From the NCBI RefSeq assembly GCF_001441165.1, contig NZ_CP013126.1, positions 186,001-250,000 of the forward strand: a stretch of 64,000 nucleotides of DNA, written 5' to 3'. Made by a program: the position numbers and the translations under genes. Position 1 is the stretch's first letter. The number at the start of each line of letters is the position of its first letter. The notes beneath the pieces are model-generated. The model was not told where the DNA came from, did not search any database, and worked only from the letters and a program-made list of their open reading frames with translations. The stretch is from Acidipropionibacterium acidipropionici (lineage in GTDB: Bacteria > Actinomycetota > Actinomycetes > Propionibacteriales > Propionibacteriaceae). This document shows positions 45,979 to 56,079 of this stretch, one piece after another.

Positions 45979-46016
45979 TGTGGAGTCGTGGGGCGAGTTC
46001 ACCCCACGACTCCACA
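45979..46016. terminator. Perfect 15-bp hairpin between convergent operons
   Basis: TGTGGAGTCGTGGGG (45979-45993) pairs perfectly with 46002-46016 around an 8-nt loop. It lies between the permease stop (45931) and the clpB stop (46049) and can terminate both. No T-tract follows. Confidence 0.7.
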
Positions 46017-46048
46017 GTGTTCACGGCGTCGCCCCACCCGCGGGAGGC

Positions 46049-48646
46049 TCAGGCGACCGGTGCGGGATCGCCGGTGACGATCTCCAGTCCGTCGGAGTCC
46101 GAGCTCACGTCGAAGGTGACGGCATCACCCTCCACGGTCTGGCCCGACAGCATCCGCCTGGCCAGCTTGTCCTCGACGGTCGTCTGGATCAGCCTGCGCA
46201 GCGGACGGGCGCCGTAGACCGGGTCGTAGCCGGTCATCGCCAGCCAGTCCTTGGCGGCCTGGGTCAGCTCGACGGTGATCTGGCGCTCGGCCAGCCGGGA
46301 GTTGAGCTTGGCCAGGTTGGTGTCGACGATCCGGCTCAGGTCCGCCGTGGTGAGCGGGTCGAACAGGACGATGTCGTCGAGCCTGTTGAGGAACTCCGGA
46401 CGGAAGGCGGCGTGCACCGCACCCATCACGGCCTCACGCCTGGCGGTCTCGTCCAGGCTCTGGTCCGAGAGGAACTGGGAGCCCAGATTCGAGGTGAGGA
46501 TGAGGATGGTATTGCGGAAGTCCACCGTGCGGCCCTGGCCGTCGGTCAGGCGTCCGTCGTCGAGCACCTGCAGCAGGATGTTGAAGACGTCGCGATGGGC
46601 CTTCTCCACCTCGTCGAGCAGGATGACCGAGTAGGGACGCCGGCGCACCGCCTCGGTGAGCTGACCGCCCTCCTCGTAGCCGACGTAGCCCGGAGGGGCG
46701 CCGACGAGGCGGGAGACCGAGTGCTTCTCCATGTACTCGCTCATGTCGATGCGGACCATCGAGGACTCGTCGTCGAAGAGGAACTCGGCCAGGGATTTCG
46801 CCAGCTCGGTCTTGCCGACGCCGGTGGGCCCCAGGAACAGGAAGGAACCGGTGGGTCGGTTCGGGTCGGAGATTCCGGCCCGGGAGCGGCGCACGGCGTC
46901 GGCCACCGTCGCCACGGCCTTGTCCTGGCCGATGAGGCGGTCGTGGATCCGCGACTCCATCTTGAGCAGCTTCTCCTGCTCCCCCTGCATCATCCGGCCG
47001 ACCGGGATTCCGGTCCACGCCGAGACGACCTCGGCGATGTCGGTGGTGCCGACCTCCTCCGAGACCATCCGGGGAGTCTCCTCCTCGGCCTGCGCGGCCG
47101 CCTCCATCTCCTTCTCCAGGCCGGGGATCTGCCCGTAGAGGATCTCCGAGGCCTTGCCGAAATCACCCTCGCGCTGGAACTTGTCGGCGGTGGTGCGCAG
47201 ACCGTCGATCTGCGTCTTGAGCTCGCCGACCCGGTTCAGCCCAGCCTTCTCGGCCTGCCAGCGGGACTCGAGACCGCGCAGCCTCTCCTGCTTGTCGGCC
47301 ATCTCGCCCTGCAGGCGGGCCAGCCGCTGCCGCGACGCCGGGTCCTCCTCCTTCTCGACGGCGAAGATCTCCATCTTCATCCGGTCCACCTCGCGGCGCA
47401 GCGTGTCGATCTCCTCCGGGGAGGAGTCGATCTCCATGCGCAGCCTCGAGGCGGCCTCGTCGATCAGGTCGATGGCCTTGTCGGGCAGCTGCCGCGCGGT
47501 GATGTACCGGTTCGACAGGGACGCGGCGGCCACCAGCGCGCCATCGGTGATGCGCACCTTGTGGTGGGCCTCGTAGCGTTCACGCAGACCACGCAGGATG
47601 GCGATGGTGTCCTCCACCGACGGCTCGCCGACGAAGACCTGCTGGAACCGGCGCTCGAAAGCGGGATCCTTCTCGATGTGCTCGCGGTACTCGTCGAGGG
47701 TGGTGGCGCCGATCATCCGCAGCTCGCCGCGCGCCAGCATCGGCTTGAGCATGTTCCCGGCGTCCATCGATCCCTCACCGGTGGCGCCGGCACCGACGAC
47801 GGTGTGCAGCTCGTCAATGAAGGTGATGATCTGCCCCTCGGCCTCCTTGATCTCGTTCAGGACGGCCTTGAGGCGCTCCTCGAACTCGCCGCGGTACTTG
47901 GCCCCGGCGACCATCGAGGACAGATCCAGGGAGACCACCCGGCGGCCCTTCAGGGAGTCGGGGACGTCGCCAGCGACCACGCGCTGGGCCAGGCCCTCGA
48001 CGACGGCGGTCTTGCCGACGCCGGGCTCCCCGATCAGCACCGGGTTGTTCTTGGTACGACGGGCCAGCACCTGCACCACCCGGCGGATCTCGGCATCACG
48101 GCCGATCACCGGGTCGAGCTTGCCGGAGCGGGCGCGCTCGGTGAGGTCCACCGAGTACTTGGCCAGGGCGGACTCGCCGCCCTCGGACTCCTCGGAGGTC
48201 ACGCGGCGGTCGCCGCGGGCCTCGTTGAAGGCGCGGGTCAGGGCGTCGGCCCTGAGGCCGAGTGCGGCCAGCCCGGGCTGGACGTCGCTGGGGACGGTGG
48301 TCAGGGAGATGAGCAGGTGCTCGGTGGCCACGAAGGAGTCGCCGAGCTGCTGGGCGCGGTTCTGCGCATCGGCGATGACCCGGGCGAAGGAGCCGGACAG
48401 CTGGGGCTGTGAGACCGATGCGCCCGAGGACGACGGCAGCTTGCGCATCGCCTCGGTGGCCACCCGGTCGACCTGCTCGGGCTCGGCCCCGAGGCCCTTG
48501 ACCAGCGGCCCGACGGTGTTGTCAGGAATCGTGAACAGGGCGTGGAGAAGGTGTGAGGGCTCGACGGAGGGGTTGCCGTGAGCCAAGGCGTGACGCGAGG
48601 CGGCTGAGACCGCGTCGCGACTCATCGTGGTGAGATTCGTGTCCAT
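46049..48646 (-). CDS. clpB: ClpB disaggregase (Hsp100 AAA+ chaperone)
   Basis: This 865-residue chaperone pulls proteins out of aggregates together with DnaK. It has the N-domain (about 1-145), AAA1 with Walker [10 protein letters not shown] near residue 206, the coiled-coil middle domain (about 410-520) and AAA2 with Walker [10 protein letters not shown] near 607, plus arginine-finger regions. The length is normal and there is no internal start of note. Two HAIR boxes lie upstream. Confidence 0.97.
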   Translation of the reverse strand: MDTNLTTMSRDAVSAASRHALAHGNPSVEPSHLLHALFTIPDNTVGPLVKGLGAEPEQVDRVATEAMRKLPSSSGASVSQPQLSGSFARVIADAQNRAQQLGDSFVATEHLLISLTTVPSDVQPGLAALGLRADALTRAFNEARGDRRVTSEESEGGESALAKYSVDLTERARSGKLDPVIGRDAEIRRVVQVLARRTKNNPVLIGEPGVGKTAVVEGLAQRVVAGDVPDSLKGRRVVSLDLSSMVAGAKYRGEFEERLKAVLNEIKEAEGQIITFIDELHTVVGAGATGEGSMDAGNMLKPMLARGELRMIGATTLDEYREHIEKDPAFERRFQQVFVGEPSVEDTIAILRGLRERYEAHHKVRITDGALVAAASLSNRYITARQLPDKAIDLIDEAASRLRMEIDSSPEEIDTLRREVDRMKMEIFAVEKEEDPASRQRLARLQGEMADKQERLRGLESRWQAEKAGLNRVGELKTQIDGLRTTADKFQREGDFGKASEILYGQIPGLEKEMEAAAQAEEETPRMVSEEVGTTDIAEVVSAWTGIPVGRMMQGEQEKLLKMESRIHDRLIGQDKAVATVADAVRRSRAGISDPNRPTGSFLFLGPTGVGKTELAKSLAEFLFDDESSMVRIDMSEYMEKHSVSRLVGAPPGYVGYEEGGQLTEAVRRRPYSVILLDEVEKAHRDVFNILLQVLDDGRLTDGQGRTVDFRNTILILTSNLGSQFLSDQSLDETARREAVMGAVHAAFRPEFLNRLDDIVLFDPLTTADLSRIVDTNLAKLNSRLAERQITVELTQAAKDWLAMTGYDPVYGARPLRRLIQTTVEDKLARRMLSGQTVEGDAVTFDVSSDSDGLEIVTGDPAPVA

Positions 48647-48652
48647 GTATGC

Positions 48653-48742
48653 CTCGCAAGGTTGAGTACTACTTACTCAAGTATGGTCCCTTGACACGGA
48701 ACGTCAAGTGAGACTTGAGCGATATAGACTCAACCTTGCGAG
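48653..48742 (-). promoter_or_regulatory. clpB promoter with two HAIR operators in a large inverted repeat
   Basis: HAIR 1 is GTTGAGT-N7-ACTCAAG (48661-48681) and HAIR 2 is CTTGAGC-N7-ACTCAAC (48714-48734). A promoter on the minus strand reads TTGACG (48707-48702), 16 bp, CATACT (48685-48680), so HAIR 1 overlaps the -10. In addition, CTCGCAAGGTTGAGT (48653-48667) and its exact complement at 48728-48742 form a 15-bp inverted repeat around the whole region. Confidence 0.75.
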
Positions 48743-48780
48743 CGGTGGGGTTATTCCGGTGTCACGCCGGCACCAGGCCC

Positions 48781-50163
48781 TCAGCCCAGATGTGGCTTCA
48801 CCTGGCTGGTGTAGATCCCCTCGAGGGTCGTCCTCAGCGCCTTCATGGTGGTGGAGACCTCAGCCCCCTGGCTGACGATGGCAGCGACCGACTTGGCCAT
48901 CTCCTGATCGGCTCCCGGCATGAAGACCCGCGCCCAGTCCTGGGTGCGGATCACGTCAAGCTGGGAGATCGCGGTGCCGATCAGCGGATTCTTGGCCAGC
49001 AGACCCGAGGTGTCGGCGGAGGTGCGCACCGGCAGATAGCCCGTCGCCCCGGAGAAGGTGACCGTGTTCTGCGGGTTGGTGAGGAAGGCGATGAACTTGG
49101 CCGCGGCCAGCTGGCGGGACTTGTCGATCCCCTTGGGGATGCCGACCCCACAGCCACCGGTGGGGCACACCGGCCTGGTGGCTGCCGGGCCGCCGGGAAG
49201 ATTCCCCACCCCCACCTCGAATCTGGACCCGACCGCCTTCTGCACACCCACCAGAGAACCGGTGGACTCGATGGTCGACGAGCAGGCACCGGCGGCCAGG
49301 TCGTCGATCGCGGCCGTGCTGGCCACCCCGGCCCACTTCGACCTGCGTACCGAATCGGCGACGACCTGCAGCGCCGCGATGCTGGCCGCAGAGTCGCAGG
49401 TGATGTCGAAGCTGTCCTTCTTCGACCAGCCGCCGCCGTATCCCCACAGAATGTTCTGCAGGGTCCAGCCCGCGTAGTCGGCCAGGGCCGGCACCTCGTA
49501 GGCGTACTTGGCCTTCGTCGCCGCCTTCACAGCCATCAGCCTGGGGCCCCAGGCGGCGAACTCGGCCCAGGTGGCCGGGGCCCGGTCAGGCAGCCCGGCA
49601 GCCTTGAAATGGGACTTGTTGTAGTAGAACAGCGGCGTGGAGCGGGCCCACGGCACCGCCCACTGCTCACCCTTGTACTGGTAGTCGGCCACCAGACCCG
49701 GCCGGTAGTCCGACAGGCTCAGGCCGGCCGCCTTGAGCACATTTCCCAGCGGGATGATCGAGTCCTGCATGAAGTAGCGGAACCACCAGACGTCGGAGAG
49801 CACCACCAGGTCGGGCAGCTGCCCGCCGGCCTGGGCGCTCTGGAACTTCTGGGCGACATCCTCGTAGGAGCTGCCGGCGGTCACCAGCTTGACGGTGATA
49901 CCGGACTGCTTCTTGAAGGCGTCGATGATCGACTGGGTGACGGCCTGCGAGCCGCCCGGATGGTTCGACCAGAAGGAGATGGACTTCGCCGGCGTCACCC
50001 CCGTGAAGCTGGGCCCCCCGGAAGCCGAGGAGGAGGCGCTGGCAGCTGTGGCCGTGGTGGAGGGTCCCGAGCAGGCCGTCAGCGCCGCGGCGCTGACGCC
50101 GATCCCGGCCAGGCCGAGGAGGCTGCGCCGGGACAGGGCGCGGCCAGAGATGTCATGGAGCAT
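48781..50163 (-). CDS. UgpB-like ABC importer binding lipoprotein
   Basis: This 460-residue binding protein has a signal with SRRSLLG and lipobox LTAC with Cys31. The mature part resembles UgpB: SISFWSNHPGGSQAVTQ, then SYEDVAQKFQSAQAGGQLPDLVVLSDVWWF and GIPKGIDKSRQLAAAKFIAFL. UgpB binds glycerol-3-phosphate or its diesters. AAGGAG lies eight bases before the ATG at 50163. It is the last of three transporter genes, so the order is permease-permease-binding protein. Confidence 0.83.
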   Translation of the reverse strand: MLHDISGRALSRRSLLGLAGIGVSAAALTACSGPSTTATAASASSSASGGPSFTGVTPAKSISFWSNHPGGSQAVTQSIIDAFKKQSGITVKLVTAGSSYEDVAQKFQSAQAGGQLPDLVVLSDVWWFRYFMQDSIIPLGNVLKAAGLSLSDYRPGLVADYQYKGEQWAVPWARSTPLFYYNKSHFKAAGLPDRAPATWAEFAAWGPRLMAVKAATKAKYAYEVPALADYAGWTLQNILWGYGGGWSKKDSFDITCDSAASIAALQVVADSVRRSKWAGVASTAAIDDLAAGACSSTIESTGSLVGVQKAVGSRFEVGVGNLPGGPAATRPVCPTGGCGVGIPKGIDKSRQLAAAKFIAFLTNPQNTVTFSGATGYLPVRTSADTSGLLAKNPLIGTAISQLDVIRTQDWARVFMPGADQEMAKSVAAIVSQGAEVSTTMKALRTTLEGIYTSQVKPHLG

Positions 50164-50195
50164 GGAAGAGGACTCCTTGCGGATAGCGGGCACGC

Positions 50196-51101
50196 TCACT
50201 TGACCGCGCCCTGGGTGAGTCCGGCGACGATGTGTCGCTGGAGGAAAAGGAAGATGAGCAGCACCGGCGCGATGACGACAACTGCCCCGGCCATGAGCAC
50301 CGGGTAGGCGCTCGGGTCACCCTCGATGTTCTTGAGCAGGGTGAGCCCCACCGGTAGGGTCATCCGGGAGTCGTCGGTGGTGATGACCAGAGGCCAGATG
50401 TAGTTGTTCCATTCGTCGACGATGGTGATCAGAGCCACAGTGGCGATCGCCGGGGCCGCCATCGGGACCACCATCCGCGACAGCCGGCCCAGGTGCCCGG
50501 CGCCGTCTATCTCCGCCGCCTCCAGAACGTCTATCGGCAGGGCCATGAAGCTCTGGCGCAGCAGGAAGGTGCCGAAGGCGGTGCCCAGGCCGGGCAGGAT
50601 GATGCCCCAGTAGGTGTTGACCCCGCCCAGGCCGGCGATCGTGATGTAGTTCGGCACCATGCTCACCTGCGAGGGCACCATCAGCGCCACCAGGATCAGG
50701 GTGAAGATGATCCGGCGCTCGGGGAAGCGCAGGAAGCTGAAGGCGTAGCCACTCGTGATCGCCAGGACCAGCTTGATGAACGCGCCCACCGCGGTGACCA
50801 GCACCGAGTTGGCGAACAGCCGGGGGAAGTTCACCTTGGAGGAAGCGCTGGTATAGGCGTCGAAGCTCGGGTGGTGGGGCCACAGCACGAGATCCTGGGT
50901 GACCACCTCACCGGAGGTCTTGAAGGACCCCAGCACCATCCACAGCAGCGGCGCCACGATGAGCAGGCAGGCGGCGATCAGGGGGAGGTAGCCGCCGAGG
51001 AGACGGCGTGTCCAGGGGTCGGGGCCGACGATCGACTCATCGGCGGGCACCCCGGCCGCCTTCGGGATCCTGACGCGGGTCCGGTTCAGGACAAGGCTCA
51101 T
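50196..51101 (-). CDS. UgpE-like ABC importer permease
   Basis: This 301-residue membrane protein has six membrane segments and the EAA loop (VLEAAEIDGAGHLGRLSRMVVP). The open frame extends farther upstream, but the start at 51101 overlaps the previous gene's stop by four bases (ATGA) and gives the expected length. Confidence 0.87.
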   Translation of the reverse strand: MSLVLNRTRVRIPKAAGVPADESIVGPDPWTRRLLGGYLPLIAACLLIVAPLLWMVLGSFKTSGEVVTQDLVLWPHHPSFDAYTSASSKVNFPRLFANSVLVTAVGAFIKLVLAITSGYAFSFLRFPERRIIFTLILVALMVPSQVSMVPNYITIAGLGGVNTYWGIILPGLGTAFGTFLLRQSFMALPIDVLEAAEIDGAGHLGRLSRMVVPMAAPAIATVALITIVDEWNNYIWPLVITTDDSRMTLPVGLTLLKNIEGDPSAYPVLMAGAVVVIAPVLLIFLFLQRHIVAGLTQGAVK

Positions 51102-52021
51102 GCGTAATGCACCTTCCGCTCCAGGAGCCTCATCTGAATCACGGTGAGGAGCAGCAGGATGAGGACCAGGACAGTTGAGATGACGGCCGAATAGCCGGCC
51201 CGGTTGTAGCCGCCGAAGGCCTGCAGGTAAGAGGCGTACATCAGGGTGGTGGTGCCCTGGCCCATCGGCGTCATGATGCGGATCAGGTCGAAGGCCTGCA
51301 GGGACGACAGGATCGTCGTCATGAGCAGGAAGAAGGTTGTCGGGGAGATGAGCGGCCAGATGATCGCCCGGAAGATCCGGGAGTGCCCCGCGCCGTCCAG
51401 TGAGGCGGCTTCGAGGAGGTCTCTGGGGACGGCCTGCAGGGCGGCCAGATAGATGACCGCGCAGTAACCGAGGTTCTTCCAGATGTAGACGATGATCACC
51501 ATCGTCAGGGCCAGGGAGGGCTGGAGGAACCACTGCGGGGAGGACGCCCCGAAGCCGCGCAGGATCGCCGCCAGGACCCCGCCGACCGGATCGAAGATGA
51601 AGGTCCACACCAGGCCGACGCCGACCCCCGACAGCACATAGGGGGCGAAGACGGTGGCCCGGGCGAGGTTTCGCCCGATCAGCCGGCGGTTGAGCACCAC
51701 CGCCAGGCCCAGCCCGATGAGCATCGAGCCCCCGACGGTGGCCACCGTGAAGATGAGCGTCGTCCCGAGCACGCCGGCGGCATCGCGGCTGAAGAACTCC
51801 CGGTAGTTGCCCAGCCCGATGAAGGTGGCCCTCGGGGAGCCCAAGGTCCAGTCCAGCAGGGAGTACCAGATGTTGAGGATCAGCGGCCGGTAGGTGAAGA
51901 CCGCGATGAGCGCGGCATTGGGAACGACGAGTGCCACGAACAGGAGAGCCTCGCGGACCCGGCGTCTGCCGAACTGCCCGCGAGCCCTTGCGCCCAATAC
52001 ATCAATACTGCCCACATCCAT
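51098..52021 (-). CDS. UgpA-like ABC importer permease
   Basis: This permease of about 307 residues has six membrane segments and the EAA loop (LLEAASLDGAGHSRIFRAIIWP). The start is uncertain: ATG at 52021 is adjacent to GAGGAG, GTG at 52015 is six bases behind it, and TTG at 52051 gives a longer form. No ATPase gene is in the operon; UgpC/MsiK must be elsewhere. Confidence 0.85.
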   Translation of the reverse strand: MDVGSIDVLGARARGQFGRRRVREALLFVALVVPNAALIAVFTYRPLILNIWYSLLDWTLGSPRATFIGLGNYREFFSRDAAGVLGTTLIFTVATVGGSMLIGLGLAVVLNRRLIGRNLARATVFAPYVLSGVGVGLVWTFIFDPVGGVLAAILRGFGASSPQWFLQPSLALTMVIIVYIWKNLGYCAVIYLAALQAVPRDLLEAASLDGAGHSRIFRAIIWPLISPTTFFLLMTTILSSLQAFDLIRIMTPMGQGTTTLMYASYLQAFGGYNRAGYSAVISTVLVLILLLLTVIQMRLLERKVHYA

Positions 52022-52186
52022 CTCCTCGTCCGGCGAAGTTGCCTCTGACAAGGTAGGAGTCTCAGGTGAAGGGCAGGGGTGCCCAAAGTTACGGGTAGCT
52101 GATGGTTGTCTTCACCGCCGATGACGCGGGGTCCGGGGCTCGCTGATCGGCCATGCGCCGCCAAAGAGGATGTGCGCCTGGGCGCC

Positions 52187-52957
52187 TCACGCCACCGGTT
52201 CGGCGCCGAGCAGCTCCTCGAGCTTGGCGACGGTGTCCTGCCAGTCGCGCACCGCGAGGCAGGGCACCCCCATCGCCTTGACCGGGTAGTCGTTGCCGTG
52301 CACGTCGAGGCGGTCGCCGTAGAACAGCAGGTCCTCCTTGGACAGCCCGGTGGACTCCATCAGCTTCTCCATGCCGAAGGACTTGTCGCGGCCCACCCGG
52401 GTGATGTCCACCGACGTCGATCCTCCGGCGCGGACCTCCAGATCCGGCAGCTCGGCGGCCACCGCCTCGCGCAGGGCGAGCTTCTTCTCACCGGTCGGGT
52501 CCCAGGACCGCTTGGCATTGACGGGGGCCTCCTGCCCCAGGGCCGAGAAGGTGATCTGGGAGTCGCGGTCCTCGATCGGCGCGCCCCAGGTGTGGGACTC
52601 CCACAGCCCCAGACGCCGTGCGCACGCCTCCAGCGCACCCTTGGCCCGGGTCTTCTCATCAGCGCTGAGCGCCTCGAGGTAGACCCGTGACCACTGCCCG
52701 TCGATGAACCGGTAGTACTGGGTGCCGCAGGCCGGCATGAGATGAAGACGGTCCAGATGAGCCGCCCCAATGCCATCAAGGGGTTCGACCACCTGTGTAC
52801 GGAACTGGCCGAACTGGCCGCCCGAGATGACGCACACCTGGGTGCGGCTCAGCAACCGGCCGAGGAGCCCGGCCATCTGGTCGGGCAGCCTCGTCTTCGA
52901 GGGTGCCAGGGTGTCGTCGAGGTCGAAGACCACGACCTGGGGGAGTTTAGCCGTCAC
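52187..52957 (-). CDS. HAD-superfamily phosphatase (type IIB)
   Basis: This 256-residue hydrolase has motif I DLDDTLAPS with nucleophile Asp, motif II VISGG, a C2-type cap and motif IV FYGDRLDVHGNDYPV. It resembles phosphomannomutase/sugar-phosphatase type HAD-IIB proteins. The start is a GTG at 52957. It is divided from the importer by 129 bp and from the aldolase by 55 bp. The actual substrate is not known. Confidence 0.82.
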   Translation of the reverse strand: MTAKLPQVVVFDLDDTLAPSKTRLPDQMAGLLGRLLSRTQVCVISGGQFGQFRTQVVEPLDGIGAAHLDRLHLMPACGTQYYRFIDGQWSRVYLEALSADEKTRAKGALEACARRLGLWESHTWGAPIEDRDSQITFSALGQEAPVNAKRSWDPTGEKKLALREAVAAELPDLEVRAGGSTSVDITRVGRDKSFGMEKLMESTGLSKEDLLFYGDRLDVHGNDYPVKAMGVPCLAVRDWQDTVAKLEELLGAEPVA

Positions 52958-53012
52958 ATGGCAAAACCTACCGCGAACGGCACCCCGGCCGGCTGCCCCC
53001 CGCCCGGGCGGT

Positions 53013-53906
53013 TCAGCTGATCGACGCCTGGTAGATCGACGCGATGGAGCTAGCCAGGGTGGCGTCGAAGTCCTCGGCGGACTGGCCGGCGCTCAGCCCC
53101 TCGCTCAGCGCCCGGGAGAAGCTGGCGATCAGGCCGTGGTTGCGGGACAGGATCTCGTTGGCGTCGTGCCTGGAGTACCCGCCCGACAGTGCTGCCACTC
53201 TCACCACCTTCGGGTCGGCGATGAAGTCGGAATACAGGCCGTCGGAGGTCGGTGGGGTCAGCTTCAGCATGATCCGAGCGTCCTCGGGCAGGCCGTCGAT
53301 GAGTTCGCGGATCCCGGCGTGGAGCTGGTCCTCGGCCTGCTCCTTGTGCGCGGCGTGGATGTCGACCTCCGGCTCCAGGATCGGCACCAGGCCGGCCGCC
53401 CGCACCCGATTGCCGATCTCGAACTGCTGGTCGACGATGCGGGCCACCCCGGCGTCGTCGGCGTCCAGGATCACCGAACGGGCCTTCGTGCCGAAGATGT
53501 GCTTCTCGTCGCGGGCCCTGGCCAGAGTCTCGTCGAGGCCCGGGATGGGCTTCATGGCGCGGACATGATCGGCCTCATCCTCCAGGCCCTTGTCGATCTT
53601 GAGAATGGGGACGATCCCCTTGCGCTCCCACAGGAAGTCAGCCGTGGGGAGGCCCTCGATCTCACGGTCCATGGTCTGCTCGAAGAGGATGGCGGCCAGG
53701 ATGTGAGCCGCCGTGAAGGACGGGCTGGTGATGATGCGGGTCCTCATCTCATGGATGAGGTCGAACATCTTGTCCTTGTCATCGCCGTAGGCATCCTCCT
53801 CGATGCCGTAGGCCTTCAACGCCCTGGGAGTGCTGCCGCCCGACTGGTCCAGCGCCGCGATGAAACCCGGGGCCGAGTGCATCCGATCCAACTGAGTCGT
53901 GTTCAT
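53013..53906 (-). CDS. fda: Fructose-bisphosphate aldolase, class I
   Basis: This 297-residue glycolytic enzyme splits fructose-1,6-bisphosphate through a Schiff base. Conserved blocks are FIAALDQSGGSTPRALKAYGI, VPILKIDKGL, the pair ILEPEVD and MLKLTPP, and ALSGGYSRH. AAGGAG precedes the ATG at 53906. It is the short bacterial class I form. Confidence 0.92.
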   Translation of the reverse strand: MNTTQLDRMHSAPGFIAALDQSGGSTPRALKAYGIEEDAYGDDKDKMFDLIHEMRTRIITSPSFTAAHILAAILFEQTMDREIEGLPTADFLWERKGIVPILKIDKGLEDEADHVRAMKPIPGLDETLARARDEKHIFGTKARSVILDADDAGVARIVDQQFEIGNRVRAAGLVPILEPEVDIHAAHKEQAEDQLHAGIRELIDGLPEDARIMLKLTPPTSDGLYSDFIADPKVVRVAALSGGYSRHDANEILSRNHGLIASFSRALSEGLSAGQSAEDFDATLASSIASIYQASIS

Positions 53907-54093
53907 GACGTTCTCCTTCCACCTGAGTACCCCCGGCGAAAGGCGGCGCGCCCGACGTCGAGGCACGTCACCAGCCTACGCGAGCCTGCCGGCCGGCATG
54001 CCGAGTGGGCGGAACCCGGCACCCCCGCCTGTCAATCCGCTTTGCGAGCCCACAGGAGACGAACGTGGACATGGTGAACCTGGGCGGAGGGTC

Positions 54094-54594
54094 TCAGCGC
54101 GGCAGCGTGTACCAACCCCGGCCCATCCGCACCAGGGCCGCCGAACCACGGCGCCCCACCTCGATCCTCTCGATGGTCAGCGCCACCAGGGTGGCCGAGC
54201 CGGTGTCGATCATCCGTGCCACCACTGCATGCAGCCTGGGTGTCTCGACGTCGAGCTGGGGCGCGTTCTCGGCCGTCCGCTCCCAGTCGATGCCGACGGC
54301 GGGCACTCCGGGACGGGCGAAGGAGTCGGCCAGGTCCTCCTGGCCGGCGTCGAGGAGGTGGACGACGGCGCGGCCCCCCAGGTGAAGTGCGGCCAGAGTG
54401 GTCGAGGAGTTGGCCATCGACACGCTGACCATCGGCGGGGCGACCGAGACCGAGGCCAGCGAGGAGACTGTGATGCCGACCGGCCGGGAGGGCCCGTCGG
54501 CGGTGAGCACGGCGACACCGGCGGGATGCCAACGGAAGACATCGGCCAGCAGGGTGCCGGTGCCGGGGACCTGGGGGACGGGATTCGCACTCAC
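54094..54594 (-). CDS. Flavin reductase-like domain protein
   Basis: This 166-residue protein has the flavin reductase-like/HpaC fold: VFRWHPAGVAVLTA, PVGITVSSLASVSVAPPMVSVSMA and FARPGVPA are typical. It would bind FMN or FAD and supply reduced flavin, or act as a flavoprotein. No monooxygenase gene is next to it. Confidence 0.82.
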   Translation of the reverse strand: MSANPVPQVPGTGTLLADVFRWHPAGVAVLTADGPSRPVGITVSSLASVSVAPPMVSVSMANSSTTLAALHLGGRAVVHLLDAGQEDLADSFARPGVPAVGIDWERTAENAPQLDVETPRLHAVVARMIDTGSATLVALTIERIEVGRRGSAALVRMGRGWYTLPR

Positions 54595-54673
54595 GTCCCC
54601 GACATTCGCACACCGGCCGTCCGTGGCGCCAGACCACCAGAGGCCCGGTTCGCGAGCGGCTGAGAGCGCAGGA

Positions 54674-55936
54674 TCACCCGGAACTGGTCAGCGTGAGCCA
54701 GACGAGCGCCAGGTTGAGCACCGTGATGAGCCCGGTCACCAGCCACGAGGCGATCCGCATCGGGGTGCCGTTGACGAACTGCCCCATGAGATCGCGGTCA
54801 TTGGTGAGCCGGGCGAGTGGGGCGATCGCGAAGGGCAGGCCCATGCTCAGCAGCACCTGGGAGAGCACCAGCGCCCAGGTGGGCGAGATCGGGGTGGCCA
54901 ACAGCACCAGAGCGGGGATGAGAGTGATGAGGCGGCGGGTGAGCAGGGGCACCCGGATATGCAGCAGGCCCCTCATGATCTCCGCCCCGGCGTAAGCGCC
55001 CACCGACGTGGAGGCCAGACCCGAGGCCAGCAGTCCCACCGCGAAGACCAGCGCGACGGCCGGCCCCAGCGCGCCGCCGATGGCGGCGTGGGCGGCCTGG
55101 ATGCCGTCGATCCCGTGGACGCCGAACAGGCTGGAGGCCGCCAGCAGCAGCATGGCGACATTGACCGAGCCGGCGATGGCCAGGGACAGGCCGACGTCCC
55201 ACCTGGTGACCGACAGCAGCCTGCGGATCCGCGCCGGATCATCGGAGGAACCGTGGCGGTCGCGCACCAGGGCCGAGTGCATGTAGATGGCGTGCGGCAT
55301 GATCGTCGCACCGAGCATCGAGGTGGCCAGGATGAGCGAGCGCTGCCCGTCGAAGCGTGGGAGGAGCCCGTCCAGCGCGCTCCCCCAGGACACCCCGGAG
55401 ACGAACAGGCCCGCGCTGAAACCGACGGTGACCACCAGCAGCATGCCGATGATCACCAGCTCGAAGGCGTGCTGGCTGTGCCGCGAGGGGATGGCCAGCA
55501 ACCCCATGGACACGGCCCCGATGATGACTCCGCCGGCCAGCAGCGGCAGGCCGAACAGCAGATTGAGGGCGATCGCCCCGCCGATCACCTCGGCCAGATC
55601 GGTGGCGGCGGCCACCAGCTCCGCCTGGGCCCAGAAGGCGATCCGGGCCGCACGGTGCTCGATCCGCCCACCGATGATCTGGGGAAGGCTCTGGCCGGTG
55701 ACCAGCCCGAGCTTGGCCGAGAGGTACTGCGCCAGCATGGCCATGACGTTGGAGGCCACCAGCACCCACACGAGCAGGTAACCGAACTCTGCCCCGGCCG
55801 ACAGGTTGGCGGCCACATTGCCAGGATCGACGTAGGCCACCGCGGCCACGAAGCCGGGGCCCAGCAGCCGCCAGAGATGACGCCGCCCACCCGCGTCCCT
55901 GCGCAGGGCACGATCCACCGATCCGACGTCGCTCAC
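54674..55936 (-). CDS. mntH: Nramp-family manganese/metal transporter
   Basis: This 420-residue protein has eleven membrane segments and the Nramp motifs DPGN in TM1 (VAYVDPGNVAANLS) and MPH in TM6 (ATIMPHAIYMHSALV), which bind the metal. It imports Mn(II) or related ions by proton symport. The GTG at 55936 gives the typical N-terminus; the longer frame to 56011 lacks family similarity. No MntR site was identified. Confidence 0.92.
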   Translation of the reverse strand: MSDVGSVDRALRRDAGGRRHLWRLLGPGFVAAVAYVDPGNVAANLSAGAEFGYLLVWVLVASNVMAMLAQYLSAKLGLVTGQSLPQIIGGRIEHRAARIAFWAQAELVAAATDLAEVIGGAIALNLLFGLPLLAGGVIIGAVSMGLLAIPSRHSQHAFELVIIGMLLVVTVGFSAGLFVSGVSWGSALDGLLPRFDGQRSLILATSMLGATIMPHAIYMHSALVRDRHGSSDDPARIRRLLSVTRWDVGLSLAIAGSVNVAMLLLAASSLFGVHGIDGIQAAHAAIGGALGPAVALVFAVGLLASGLASTSVGAYAGAEIMRGLLHIRVPLLTRRLITLIPALVLLATPISPTWALVLSQVLLSMGLPFAIAPLARLTNDRDLMGQFVNGTPMRIASWLVTGLITVLNLALVWLTLTSSG

Positions 55937-56079
55937 GCCCCGAAAGCTACCCGATCCGGACCGGCCTCGAACCCGGAACGAATCCAATACACGATTGACA
56001 TGTTTCACCAATAGCGTCTCGCAGACACAGACAATCCAGCTTCGAGGACCACGGCTTGAAATCGAGGAGGGGAATCAGC

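Noticed and set aside
48653-48742. Terminal inverted repeats of a small mobile element
   Set aside because: The 15-bp arms extend HAIR half-sites in the clpB promoter; there is no internal gene or target duplication.
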